Part shown: positions 8,918 to 17,048 of the stretch, piece after piece
Numbering within the stretch: the stretch's first letter is position 1
Layout: each line of letters begins with the position of its first letter
Source of the DNA: Pseudomonadota bacterium
GTDB taxonomy: Bacteria > Pseudomonadota > Gammaproteobacteria > Steroidobacterales > GCA-2729495
DNA length: 33,768 nucleotides
Reading direction: 5' to 3'
NCBI GenBank assembly: GCA_963205295.1
Contig: CAUJIY010000057.1
Location: forward strand, 1 to 33,768
The notes under the pieces: model-generated
What the model was told of the DNA's origin: nothing
Seen by the model: only the letters and a program-made list of their open reading frames with translations
Database searches by the model: none
Position numbers and translations under genes: made by a program

Positions 8918-9628
8918 CTATGCCTTCTTCGGCGGACGCGCAGGCTTCTTGCCCGCGTCTGCCGGCTTCTTCACGGGGCGTGCACCCGCCTTGCCTTTGG
9001 CCGGCGCCGCTTCGGCTGCCGCAGCTGCCTCGTTCTCGTCGAGATAGCGGTAGGTCTTCGCGGTCACGTTGAGTAACAGCTCGTCCGGCACGGCGTCCTT
9101 CGTCGCCGGCGTGACCTCGATGTCGTGCAGGGTGACGATGCGGGGCAGGGCGGCGATGTCGCTCACGAAGCGCCCGAACTCGTGGTACGAACCGCGCAGG
9201 CGGATCTTGATGGGCTTTTCCGCGTAGAAGTCCTTGCGCACCTCGTCGAGCGGCTGGAACAGCTCTTCCTGCAGCCCGGCGCCGAGACCGGTCTGGGAAA
9301 TGTCGACCAGCAGGTTCGGGATCTCCGTCTTTCCCGGCAGCTGGCGCAGCATGGTGCCGAAGGATCGCTCGATCTCCGCGAGTTGGGCCTTGTAGGCGGT
9401 GAAATTCGCGGCCTTGCGCTGCTTCTCCTCGAACGAGGAACGCAGCGCCCGCTCCTCCTGCTCAGCCTTCTCCAGGCGCGGCATCTGGTTCTGGTACACC
9501 AGCAGATAGAAACCGAGTATCGCAGCCAGGGCGAAGAACAGGCCGACGAAGAAGGCGTGGAACAGCCACGGCCAGCGGCCGATGTCGTTGAAGTCCAGCT
9601 GGCGCAGCTGCTGGAGGAAGTTGTTCAC
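8918..9628 (-). CDS. pilO: Type IV pilus inner-membrane protein PilO
   Basis: PilO dimerises with PilN in the periplasm and aligns the pilus motor with the secretin. The N-terminus has the conserved LRQLDFNDIGRWPW, then one transmembrane helix (about residues 24-46), a coiled coil (RLEKAEQEERALRSSFEEKQRKAA) and the ferredoxin-like periplasmic core. GKTEIPNLLVDISQTGLGAGL is the family signature. The 236 residues are slightly longer than usual because of an Ala/Lys/Pro-rich tail of about 35 residues after the folded core. The start overlaps pilN by 4 bp, so the two are translationally coupled. Confidence 0.95.
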   Translation of the reverse strand: MNNFLQQLRQLDFNDIGRWPWLFHAFFVGLFFALAAILGFYLLVYQNQMPRLEKAEQEERALRSSFEEKQRKAANFTAYKAQLAEIERSFGTMLRQLPGKTEIPNLLVDISQTGLGAGLQEELFQPLDEVRKDFYAEKPIKIRLRGSYHEFGRFVSDIAALPRIVTLHDIEVTPATKDAVPDELLLNVTAKTYRYLDENEAAAAAEAAPAKGKAGARPVKKPADAGKKPARPPKKA

Positions 9629-10206
9629 AGGTCATCCTCCCCCGCGCCGGCCGAGACCTGCTTGGCGATCACGGTGAACTCGCTGGCGCGCGGAGCCGCA
9701 GCATCGGTCTTGCCGGTGGCAGGCTTCACCTCGACCACTTCGAGGTCGGGTTCCTTGAGCCAGCCGGACTTGTCGATGTTGCGCATGAAAGCCGAAACGC
9801 GGGTATTGGACTCGGCCGCACCCTTCAGCTCGATGCTCGCCCCCTTCTGCTTGACGGACATCAGGTTGACGCCATCGGGCAGGGTGCGCACGAGCTGGTC
9901 GAAAACGTGCACGATCTCCGGGCGGCTGCGCTGCAGGCGCTCGATGATCTCCATGCGGGCGAGCAGGCTTTCCTTCTTGGCTTCGAGGTCGACGATTTCC
10001 TTGATGCGCTGGTCGAGGGCCGTGATCTCGGCCTGCAGCATCTCGTTGCGGCTGTGCTGGTTGTCGATGATCGCCCCCATGATCAGGTTGGCAAGCAGCA
10101 CGACGATGCCGGCCGCCACGACCGCACCGCCCAGGCCCATGAAGAACTGGTTGCGACGCTGCTTGCGCAGCTCGGCACGCCACGGGAGCAGATTTATACG
10201 AGGCAT
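9625..10206 (-). CDS. pilN: Type IV pilus assembly protein PilN
   Basis: PilN spans the inner membrane once and carries the cytoplasmic N-terminal peptide that docks into PilM. The 193 residues start with MPRINLLPWR, the diagnostic PilM-binding motif. A transmembrane helix (about residues 23-45), a coiled coil (NEMLQAEITALDQRIKEI) and the periplasmic ferredoxin-like domain (RTLPDGVNLMSVKQKGASIELKG) follow. One base separates it from the pilM stop and it overlaps pilO by 4 bp, so the complex is made from a tightly coupled message. Confidence 0.96.
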   Translation of the reverse strand: MPRINLLPWRAELRKQRRNQFFMGLGGAVVAAGIVVLLANLIMGAIIDNQHSRNEMLQAEITALDQRIKEIVDLEAKKESLLARMEIIERLQRSRPEIVHVFDQLVRTLPDGVNLMSVKQKGASIELKGAAESNTRVSAFMRNIDKSGWLKEPDLEVVEVKPATGKTDAAAPRASEFTVIAKQVSAGAGEDDL

Positions 10207-10207
10207 G

Positions 10208-11269
10208 TCAGTCGAAACTCCGTAGCGCCAGACCGCAGGCCGTCAGCAGGGCGGTGGCATCCTTGCGGATGTTCTGCGCCTTTGCCCGCGAGGAGATCTT
10301 GATCTGCCCCAGCGGGTCGCCGATCTCGGTGGGAATACCGACCTTGCTCGAAATGACGTCGGCCACGCCCGGGATGTTGGCGCAGCCGCCGCATACCAGG
10401 ATCTGGTCCGGCTGGCCGCGGTTCTCGCCGGAGGCGAGGAAGAACTGCAGCGACCGGCTGACCTGCTGCGTCATGTCGTCGATGAAGGGATCGAGCACCT
10501 CGGGACCGTAGTTGCTCGGCAGGCCGCCTTCCTTCTTGGCACGTCCGGCGTCCTCGAGCGACAAGCCGTAGGTGCGCATGATCTCCTCGGTGAGCTGCTG
10601 GCCCCCGAAGGAGAAGTCGCGGGTGTACTCGACCCGCATGTCCTGGAGCACGCTGAACGTGGTGTTGCTCGCCCCGAAGTCGACCACCGCGATCAGGTGG
10701 CCCATACCGCCGTCGGGCATCTGGTGCCCCATGAGCTGGCAGGCGTTCTCGAGCGCGAAGGCCTCGACGTCGACGACGCGCGGCACGAGCCCGGCCGCCT
10801 CGACAGCGGCACGACGCTGGTCGACGTTTTCAGTGCGCGTGGCGACCAGCAGCACGTCGAGCATGTCGGGGTCGGCTTTCGACGGGCCGACCACCTGGAA
10901 ATCGTAGCTCACCTCTTCCATGGGGAAGGGGATGTACTGGTCGGCCTGGATCTCGACCTGCGCCTCGAGCTGGTTCGCACCGAGCGCCTTCGGCAGCTGG
11001 ATCACCTTGGTGATGGCGGCGTCGCCGCTGATGCCGATGGCGACCTCGCGCGTCTTGGTGCCGGCACGCTTCACCGCGCGACGGATTGCCTCGCCGACCG
11101 CCGTCGCATCCACGATCGTCTTTTCGTTGATCGAGTTCGGCGGCGTCGCCTCGGCGGCATAGCATTCCGCGCGACAATTATTGATGGAACCCGACAGCTC
11201 GATCAGCTTGATCGAGGAGGTCGTTATGTCCAGTCCGATCAGGGCTTTCGACCGCGACGAAAACAGCAC
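10208..11269 (-). CDS. pilM: Type IV pilus assembly ATPase-like protein PilM
   Basis: PilM is the cytoplasmic actin-like member of the pilus alignment complex and binds the N-terminus of PilN. The 353 residues contain the actin-fold phosphate loops GLDITTSSIKLIELSG (phosphate 1) and VVDFGASNTTFSVL (phosphate 2), and the adenosine motif CGGCANIPGV. The start is a GTG at 11269 with AGAAGGG upstream. The leader is long: the next gene upstream is divergent and starts at 11681. The minus strand of the intervening 411 bp carries a cyclic-di-GMP riboswitch candidate, so the whole operon may be controlled at this point. Confidence 0.96.
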   Translation of the reverse strand: MLFSSRSKALIGLDITTSSIKLIELSGSINNCRAECYAAEATPPNSINEKTIVDATAVGEAIRRAVKRAGTKTREVAIGISGDAAITKVIQLPKALGANQLEAQVEIQADQYIPFPMEEVSYDFQVVGPSKADPDMLDVLLVATRTENVDQRRAAVEAAGLVPRVVDVEAFALENACQLMGHQMPDGGMGHLIAVVDFGASNTTFSVLQDMRVEYTRDFSFGGQQLTEEIMRTYGLSLEDAGRAKKEGGLPSNYGPEVLDPFIDDMTQQVSRSLQFFLASGENRGQPDQILVCGGCANIPGVADVISSKVGIPTEIGDPLGQIKISSRAKAQNIRKDATALLTACGLALRSFD

Positions 11270-11512
11270 GTCTTTTCCCTTCTAACTCGGCAACTTGCGC
11301 GAGAAAAATCGGGCCCCACCTCAGAAACCCAATTTAACCATATATCAAGGCCGTTACAAACCGTCGTGATGCACTTCACAGCCCTGGCACCCGGCGGTAG
11401 CAAACCGGCACCCTCCCGGCCCCCGGGCACTCGGGGCCCGGCGACTGGCGGATCTTCAGGCAGACGGCAGCGGGAAGGCAGACGACGGTGCCTGCATCGA
11501 AGGCAGGCGAAC

Positions 11513-11630
11513 TCCGCAGTCCGGCAACCCCGCTATCGTAGGGCCGTGCCACGCTCGCGCGCGTCCGGCAACCCGTAGACCGGTGGCTTTGCGTCCCCGC
11601 CTTTCGGCGGGTTTGCCCAAAGTCCGCGGA
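11513..11630 (-). promoter_or_regulatory. GEMM-I (cyclic-di-GMP-I) riboswitch candidate in the pilM leader
   Basis: On the minus strand the conserved core reads GGGCAAACC (11618-11610), a CGCC-GAAA-GGCG tetraloop hairpin, GGGACGCAAAGCC (11597-11585) and CCGG. A variable GC-rich arm follows, then TAGCGGGGTTGCCG (11535-11522). This order and these sequences match the GEMM-I aptamer known from the Vibrio Vc2 riboswitch, including the GNRA loop. The middle G of GGGCAAACC, which contacts the ligand in Vc2, is kept; this favours cyclic-di-GMP over the cGAMP-type variant. Outer strands TCCGC (11630-11626) and GCGGA (11517-11513) can close the structure. Downstream GC-rich hairpins (11490-11508 and 11423-11441) lie between aptamer and pilM, but neither has a T-run, so the expression platform is unclear. 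Confidence 0.85.
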
Positions 11631-11680
11631 CAGGATGCATAATCGCCACCCCCGGAGCAAGGCAACCGCGATATTTTGCG

Positions 11681-14281
11681 ATGCAGTTCGTACTTCGCCT
11701 GCTGACCGCGGCCGTGGCGCTCGTATTTACCGTTGCGCTCGTCATCCTCGCCGCCGGCGCCGCCGGGTACTACTACCTCGCACCTGCGTTGCCGTCCGCG
11801 GAAACGATCCGCGACGTCAAGCTGCAGGTTCCCCTGCGCATCTACAGCCGCGACGGACGTCTGATGGCCCAGCTCGGCGAGCAACGGCGCATGCCGGTGC
11901 GCTTCGAGGACATCCCGGACGTGGTCGTGAAGGCGTTCCTCGCCGCCGAGGACGACCGCTTCTTCGAACACCCCGGCTTCGACTACCAGGGCATCGTGCG
12001 CGCCGGCATCAATTATCTCGTTACCGGCGAGCGCAGCCAGGGCGGCAGCACGATCACCCAGCAGCTTGCGCGTGCATATTTCCTCACCCCGGAGCGCAGC
12101 TTCGTGCGCAAGGCACGCGAGCTGATCCTCGCGGTGCGGATCGAACAGGAGTTCGACAAGGCCGAGATCCTCTCTCTCTACCTGAACAAGATCTTCCTGG
12201 GCCAGCGCGCCTACGGCATCGCCGCGGCGGCACAGGTCTACTTCGGCAAGGCACTCGGCGAGCTGACGCTGGCCGAGGCAGCCACGCTCGCGGCCATTCC
12301 CAAGGCGCCGTCGCAGCTCAACCCGGTGAGCGGCCCCGCGCGTTCCGCACAGCGCCGTGCCTACGTGCTCGGCCGCATGCTCGACCTCGACTACATCGAC
12401 ACGCCCGCCTACGACGCTGCCATGGCCACGCCGATCGTCGCGCGCGTGCATGGACCGCGGGTCGAGCTCGAGGCGCCCTACGTCACTGAAATGGTACGTG
12501 CGGAGGTCATCGGGCGCTTCGGCCCGGCGGCCTATACCGACGGACTGAGCGTCGTGACCACGGTCGACAGCCACCTGCAGGTCGCTGCCAACAGCGCGCT
12601 GGCCACGGCCCTGCTCGAGTACGACCGCCGGCACGGCTATCGCGGTCCGCGGGCGCGGGACGTGTTCGACCGGGTCGGCGCCGAACCCGGACCAGCGCGC
12701 GACCAGGCACTGCAGGCGCTGCTCGAGCGCGAGCCGGGGGATGCGGACCTGCGTCCCGCGGTGGTCGTGGCGCTGCGCCCGGACAACGGCGCCGAATTCT
12801 ACGTGCGCGACCTCGGTACGCTCACCGTACCCTGGACCGGGCTGCAGTGGCGCCGCTTCCTCGGCGACGACAGCCTGGGCCCGCCACCGAAGGCGGTGAG
12901 CGAACTACTCGCACCCGGCGATGTCGTGCATCTGCTGCGCACCACCAACCGCGGCTGGTTGCTGGCGCAACTGCCTGCCGTGGAAGGCGCCTTCGTGGCC
13001 CTCGACCCTGCCGACGGCGCGACGGTGGCCCTTGCCGGCGGCTTCGACTTTTTCTCCAGCAGCTACAACCGCGCGGTACAGTCACGGCGCCAGCCCGGAT
13101 CCTCGTTCAAGCCGTTCATCTACTCGGCGGGGCTGGAGCATGGCTTCACGCCGGCGAGCATCATCAACGATGCGCCACTGGTGTTTGGCGACAGCGAGCT
13201 CGAGGACGAGTGGCGCCCGGAGAACTACGAACGCGAGTTCCACGGCCCGACACGGATGCGCGAGGCGCTGGTGAAATCCCTCAATCTCGTGTCGGTGCGC
13301 ATCCTCATGGGCACCGGTATCGACCAGGCCATCCGCCACATCCGCGGCTTCGGCTTCGACGACACGGCCCTGCCCCGCAACCTGTCGCTCGCCCTCGGCA
13401 GCGGCGGGATCGCCCCGTGGGACGTTGCGGCGGGCTACTCGGTATTCGCCAACGGCGGACGCCGGGTCGAGCATTACGTCGTCGAGCGCGTCTACGACGC
13501 CGGCGGCCAGCTGCTTTACGCAGCCGAGCCGCTGCACGCCTGTGCGCCCTGCGCCTGGGAGAGCGAGCCGGCGGCCCCTGATCCGGGCACCGGACCGGGC
13601 ACGAGTGTCTTCGCCGTGGAGACACCGGCCCTGCGTACCGGCACGTCGCTGGCAGGCGAGGTGCCGGCGAGCATCACCTGGGGCGACGAGGTACCGGCCT
13701 ACGGCAACGTCGACGAAATGATCGCCCACGGCATGATCTGGCGGCCGACACTCGAGGAAACGCCGGGATTTCACCGCGACACGCGCTGGGCGCCCCGGGT
13801 CATCAGCAGCGAGAACGCCTTCCTCGTCTACGACATGATGCGCGACGTGATCCGGCGCGGCACCGGCCGCGGCGCCCGCAGCCTCGGTCGCGAGGATATC
13901 GCCGGCAAGACCGGAACCTCCAACGAACGGCGCGACGCCTGGTTCAGCGGCTTCAACGCCAGGCTGGTGGGGACGGCCTGGATCGGGTTCGACCAGGAAC
14001 GCTCGCTCGGCAACCGCGAGGAAGGCAGTCGCACCGCGCTGCCGATGTGGAAGTACTTCATGGCGCGGGCCCTATGGCGCACGCCCGAAGCGCCGCTGCC
14101 ACCGCCGGCAACGCTCGTCTCCGCACGCATCTCACCGGAAACAGGGCTGCTCGCCGCAGCCGGTGATGCCAGCGCGGTATTCGAATACTTCCGCCCCACC
14201 GATCTCGCCACCCTCGAGAGCACCGGATCCGGGACAGGCCCGACCGGCGTCGTGCAGGCCGACGAGACCGACATCTTCTGA
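11681..14281 (+). CDS. mrcA: Penicillin-binding protein 1A (bifunctional transglycosylase/transpeptidase)
   Basis: It polymerises glycan strands from lipid II and cross-links the peptides, in the periplasm, anchored by one N-terminal membrane helix (about residues 5-32). The glycosyltransferase-51 domain shows AAEDDRFFEHPGFDYQG with catalytic Glu, GGSTITQQLAR and LSLYLNKIFLGQRAYGI. An inserted OB-like segment follows. The transpeptidase has the nucleophile motif SSFK in QPGSSFKPFIYS, SLN in VKSLNLVS, and KTGT in AGKTGTSNERRDAW. The 866 residues are normal for PBP1A (also called ponA). No strong Shine-Dalgarno sequence precedes the ATG. The gene is divergent from pilM, as in many gammaproteobacteria. 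Confidence 0.96.
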   Translation: MQFVLRLLTAAVALVFTVALVILAAGAAGYYYLAPALPSAETIRDVKLQVPLRIYSRDGRLMAQLGEQRRMPVRFEDIPDVVVKAFLAAEDDRFFEHPGFDYQGIVRAGINYLVTGERSQGGSTITQQLARAYFLTPERSFVRKARELILAVRIEQEFDKAEILSLYLNKIFLGQRAYGIAAAAQVYFGKALGELTLAEAATLAAIPKAPSQLNPVSGPARSAQRRAYVLGRMLDLDYIDTPAYDAAMATPIVARVHGPRVELEAPYVTEMVRAEVIGRFGPAAYTDGLSVVTTVDSHLQVAANSALATALLEYDRRHGYRGPRARDVFDRVGAEPGPARDQALQALLEREPGDADLRPAVVVALRPDNGAEFYVRDLGTLTVPWTGLQWRRFLGDDSLGPPPKAVSELLAPGDVVHLLRTTNRGWLLAQLPAVEGAFVALDPADGATVALAGGFDFFSSSYNRAVQSRRQPGSSFKPFIYSAGLEHGFTPASIINDAPLVFGDSELEDEWRPENYEREFHGPTRMREALVKSLNLVSVRILMGTGIDQAIRHIRGFGFDDTALPRNLSLALGSGGIAPWDVAAGYSVFANGGRRVEHYVVERVYDAGGQLLYAAEPLHACAPCAWESEPAAPDPGTGPGTSVFAVETPALRTGTSLAGEVPASITWGDEVPAYGNVDEMIAHGMIWRPTLEETPGFHRDTRWAPRVISSENAFLVYDMMRDVIRRGTGRGARSLGREDIAGKTGTSNERRDAWFSGFNARLVGTAWIGFDQERSLGNREEGSRTALPMWKYFMARALWRTPEAPLPPPATLVSARISPETGLLAAAGDASAVFEYFRPTDLATLESTGSGTGPTGVVQADETDIF

Positions 14282-14320
14282 GGTGACGGCTGGCCCGGGC
14301 CCACCCAGGCAGCAGCGACC

Positions 14321-14965
14321 GTGCCAAGACGCAACCGCAACCGCAACCGCCCCGACCACCACCGCAGCGCCGTCGCCGATGAGGCCGCACGCCTCATGCG
14401 GGAACACGGCCTGCGGGACTTCCGCGCCGCCAAGGAAAAGGCGGGCGTGCGCCTCGGCCTCGAGGATCGCGGTGCGCTGCCGACAAACCAGGAAATCGAA
14501 CGCGCCATTGCGGAACGCAATCGCGTCTTTCATGGTGATGTGCACGACGAGGTCGTCGAGGCACTGCGCCGTGCAGCGCTCGAGCTGATGCGCGCCCTCG
14601 GCGGATTCGATCCGCGCCTGGTCGGCCCGGTCCTCAGCGGCAATGCCGATGAGCACAGCGCGATCGACCTGCACCTCTTCAGCGACGAGCCGGAGGCAGT
14701 TGGCGCAGCGCTCGCCGCGCTCGGCATATCCGCGCGCGCCGTCGAACACCGGCTGCGCACGCGGCGCGACGCGTGGGAGCTGTTCCCAGGCTACCGGTTC
14801 CGGTACGGCGGACTCGAGTTCTGCGCGCTGGTTTTTCGGGAGCGCGGCCGCGGTAACGCGCCGCTGTCACCGGTCGACGGGCGACCCATGCGCCGCGCCA
14901 CAGACCGCGATGTCGAGGCGCTGCTCGGTAGCGGCGCCGCTCAGCGCTTGCCGACGTCGACGTAG
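14321..14965 (+). CDS. Nucleotidyltransferase-like conserved hypothetical protein
   Basis: The gene encodes 214 residues, starting at a GTG 40 bp after the PBP1A gene, so probably in the same transcript. The N-terminus is Arg/Asn-rich (PRRNRNRNR), suggesting nucleic-acid contact. The first half is helical. The middle ([23 protein letters not shown]) resembles the G-S...D-x-D core of a minimal nucleotidyltransferase fold, with IDLHL in place of the usual IDLLV. The following [15 protein letters not shown] is a plausible continuing beta sheet. I cannot assign a substrate; an inactive or RNA-related nucleotidyltransferase is a guess. The last 25 bp overlap the 3' end of the convergent gltA. Confidence 0.7.
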   Translation: MPRRNRNRNRPDHHRSAVADEAARLMREHGLRDFRAAKEKAGVRLGLEDRGALPTNQEIERAIAERNRVFHGDVHDEVVEALRRAALELMRALGGFDPRLVGPVLSGNADEHSAIDLHLFSDEPEAVGAALAALGISARAVEHRLRTRRDAWELFPGYRFRYGGLEFCALVFRERGRGNAPLSPVDGRPMRRATDRDVEALLGSGAAQRLPTST

Positions 14966-16233
14966 TCGCGACGGGCAGGGCCGGTATAGAGCTGGCGCGG
15001 CCGGCCGATACGCCCTTCCGGGTCGGTGATCATCTCGCGCCAGTGCGCGCACCAGCCGACGGCACGACCGATGGCGAACATCACCGTGAACATGGATGTC
15101 GGGATGCCGAGCGCTTTGTAGATGATGCCCGAGTAGAAATCGACGTTCGGATAGAGCTTCTTCTCGACGAAGTACGGGTCCTGCAGCGCAATTTCCTCGA
15201 GCCGCATGGCGACGTCGAGCAGCGGGTCGGCCTTGCCGAGCTGGTTCAGCACCTTGTGGGTCATGGTGCGGATGATCTTGGCGCGCGGATCGTAATTCTT
15301 GTAGACGCGATGACCGAAGCCCATCAGGCGGAAGGAGTCGTTCTTGTCCTTGGCGCGGGCGATGAACTGCGGGATGCGGTCGGGCGTGCCGATCTGCTCG
15401 AGCATCTCCAGCACAGCCTCGTTGGCGCCGCCGTGTGCCGGGCCCCACAGCGCGGCGATCCCGGCGGCGATTGCCGAGTAGGGGTTGGCCTGGGAGCTGC
15501 CGGCGAGGCGCACGGTCGAGGTGCTGCAGTTCTGCTCGTGATCGGCGTGCAGGATGAACAGCAGGTCGAGCGCCTGGGCAGCCACCGGGTCGATCTCGTA
15601 GGGCTGCGCCGGGACGGCGAAGAACATGTGCAGCAGGTTCGAGCCGTAATCGAGGTCGTTGCGCGGGTAGGTGAAAGGCTGGCCGACGGTGTGCTTGTAA
15701 GCTGCCGCGGCGATGGTCGGCAGCTTGGCGATGATGCGGTGGGCGAAGATGTCGCGGTGTCGCGGGTTCATGATGTCGGTCGTGTCGTGGTAGAACGCCG
15801 ACATCGAGCCGACCACGCCGGCCACCATGGCCATCGGGTGCGCGTCGTAGTGAAAGCCGTTGAACAGGCGCAGGATGGTCTCGTTGATCATCGTGTGCGT
15901 CGTGACGGTGTGCGTGAACTCCTCGAGCTGCGCCGCCGTCGGCAGGTCGCCGTGCAGCAGCAGGTAGCACACTTCCATGAAGGAGCTCTTCTCGGCGAGC
16001 TGCTCCACGGGGTAGCCGCGATACATCAGGATGCCCTGATCGCCGTCGATGTACGTGATCTTGCTCTCGCAGGCCGCCGTCGAGCCGAAGCCGGGATCGT
16101 AGGTGAACAAACCCTGCTCGCCATACAGCGAGCGGATGTCGATGACGTCGGGGCCGACGCTGCCGGCGCGGGCCTTGAGCTCGATCTTCTTGCCCGTGGC
16201 AGGGTCCATCAGGATGTACGTCTTTGCGCTCAT
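14941..16233 (-). CDS. gltA: Citrate synthase (type II, hexameric)
   Basis: It condenses oxaloacetate and acetyl-CoA to citrate at the entry of the TCA cycle. Starting at the ATG at 16233 ([11 protein letters not shown]) gives 430 residues, the usual size for the long, NADH-sensitive gram-negative type. Motifs seen are [33 protein letters not shown] with a catalytic His region, [30 protein letters not shown] and [18 protein letters not shown] with catalytic His. The Asp-containing segment [11 protein letters not shown] completes the active site. Frames further upstream are open but lie in the leader downstream of a good sigma-70-like promoter, so I do not extend the gene. Confidence 0.96.
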   Translation of the reverse strand: MSAKTYILMDPATGKKIELKARAGSVGPDVIDIRSLYGEQGLFTYDPGFGSTAACESKITYIDGDQGILMYRGYPVEQLAEKSSFMEVCYLLLHGDLPTAAQLEEFTHTVTTHTMINETILRLFNGFHYDAHPMAMVAGVVGSMSAFYHDTTDIMNPRHRDIFAHRIIAKLPTIAAAAYKHTVGQPFTYPRNDLDYGSNLLHMFFAVPAQPYEIDPVAAQALDLLFILHADHEQNCSTSTVRLAGSSQANPYSAIAAGIAALWGPAHGGANEAVLEMLEQIGTPDRIPQFIARAKDKNDSFRLMGFGHRVYKNYDPRAKIIRTMTHKVLNQLGKADPLLDVAMRLEEIALQDPYFVEKKLYPNVDFYSGIIYKALGIPTSMFTVMFAIGRAVGWCAHWREMITDPEGRIGRPRQLYTGPARRDYVDVGKR

Positions 16234-16397
16234 GTGCCTACCCGGCTGTCTGCAAACTGAAGATGCGCGTTGCCACCGGCCCCCCACTCGCTGCGGCCTG
16301 TGGCTGCGCTGGCGGGCGGGATGCCCTGGATGCTCTCGGACTTGCGGGAACCCAGACCGGGGCCCGCTGCAGCGAGTCACCCGGCGGCTGGCGGCTC

Positions 16398-16426
16398 ATT
16401 ATAGGTAAGCACTGTCGCGCTGGCCA
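16398..16426 (-). promoter_or_regulatory. Sigma-70-like promoter for gltA
   Basis: On the minus strand TGGCCA (-35, 4 of 6 matches) is separated by 17 bp from a perfect TATAAT (-10, 16403-16398). Transcription would start near 16390, leaving a leader of about 155 nt before the gltA ATG. The leader is GC-rich and I recognise no named RNA element in it. Confidence 0.6.
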
Positions 16427-16447
16427 TGCGCGGGCGCGCAAAATTCC

Positions 16448-16467
16448 CTGCACCACGACTGGTGCAG
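16448..16467 (-). terminator. Terminator downstream of rpmE
   Basis: A perfect 8-bp stem (CTGCACCA / TGGTGCAG, 4-base loop) lies 51 bp after the rpmE stop on the minus strand. It is followed by GGAATTTTGC. The T-run is only four bases, so efficiency may be moderate. It would separate rpmE from the gltA promoter. Confidence 0.6.
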
Positions 16468-16518
16468 CAGGTATCGCAGGCGACGGACCGCGCGCCGGCA
16501 GGCGCTGCGGCAAGCGGC

Positions 16519-16722
16519 TCAGGCGCGCTTGTACTTCTTGCGGAACTTGTCGACCCGGCCGCCGGAGTCCACCAGCTTCTGTTTGCCGGTGTAGAACGGG
16601 TGGCAGGCCGAGCAGACCTCGATGTGCAGGTCGCCCTGCAGGGTCGAGCGGGTGACGAACTCGTTGCCGCAGCTGCAGGTCACCTTGATTTCGTGGTACT
16701 GCGGATGGATCTCGGGCTTCAT
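16519..16722 (-). CDS. rpmE: 50S ribosomal protein L31 (zinc-binding form)
   Basis: It encodes the large-subunit protein L31, 67 residues from the ATG at 16722 ([20 protein letters not shown]). The zinc ribbon is intact: CSC in VTCSCGNEF and CSAC in [14 protein letters not shown]. This makes it the C+ form rather than the zinc-free paralogue induced under zinc starvation. The conserved tail [11 protein letters not shown] is present. It has its own promoter and terminator candidates, so it is probably monocistronic. Confidence 0.96.
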   Translation of the reverse strand: MKPEIHPQYHEIKVTCSCGNEFVTRSTLQGDLHIEVCSACHPFYTGKQKLVDSGGRVDKFRKKYKRA

Positions 16723-16770
16723 CTGAGGATCACTCCGGCCGGCGCTGCCGTGAGCCGAAAAAGGGCGCAG

Positions 16771-16799
16771 AGAATAGCCATTGGGCAGCTTTACCGCAA
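16771..16799 (-). promoter_or_regulatory. Sigma-70-like promoter for rpmE
   Basis: The minus strand reads TTGCGG, 17 bp, then TATTCT, ending 49 bp before the rpmE start codon. Hexamers and spacing are good for a housekeeping promoter. The DnaA-box palindrome lies 20 bp upstream of the -35. Confidence 0.55.
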
Positions 16800-16817
16800 G
16801 CTGCAAGGCCCGGACCC

Positions 16818-16842
16818 GTTATCCACAAATCGTGTGGATAAC
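16818..16842. promoter_or_regulatory. Inverted pair of consensus DnaA boxes
   Basis: GTTATCCACA and TGTGGATAAC face each other across 5 bp. Each contains the consensus 9-mer DnaA box (TTATCCACA) without mismatch. A degenerate third copy, TGTGGAAGG, starts at 16845. An AT-rich stretch (about 16890-16975) follows. This could be a DnaA-responsive regulatory site for rpmE, a DnaA-titration site, or a remnant origin-like cluster. Confidence 0.75.
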
Positions 16843-16902
16843 TCTGTGGAAGGCGGATCGGGGCAGCCATCAGCGGTGCGGCAGGGCCTGAAAATGTGTC
16901 GA

Positions 16903-16923
16903 TTTGGTCAAGAAATGACCAAA
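16903..16923. promoter_or_regulatory. Inverted repeat in AT-rich intergenic DNA
   Basis: TTTGGTCA and TGACCAAA form perfect 8-bp arms around AGAAA. The site lies in the unusually AT-rich part of the 325-bp gap between rpmE and rdgB. It has the symmetry of a dimeric repressor operator. As a terminator it would be weak. No gene is evident in the gap: a short frame starting at 16894 runs into rdgB antisense. Confidence 0.4.
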
Positions 16924-17048
16924 GCAATTTTATTTCGTAATATCAATGAGTTAGTGTTTCTTCTGGAAGCTGACTGGCATCAGTTCCGGCCTAGCGGCAT
17001 GAAAATCACGGAAACGTCGTCCGCTGTGCATAAGGACTGCCGTCAGCA

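Noticed and set aside
11332-11359. TTGTAA-16 bp-TTAAAT as a pilM promoter
   Set aside because: Hexamers are acceptable, but a start here would leave the riboswitch candidate outside the message. Without transcript data I do not list it as a feature.
11456-12634. 392-codon minus-strand frame opposite the PBP1A gene, reaching into the pilM leader
   Set aside because: It overlaps the conserved glycosyltransferase domain and its C-terminal end crosses the riboswitch candidate; the amino-acid content is typical of an antisense shadow.
16238-16513. Minus-strand frame in the gltA leader starting at TATAATGAGC
   Set aside because: Its best ATG overlaps the -10 of the predicted gltA promoter, and the product is Pro/Ala/Arg-rich low-complexity sequence.
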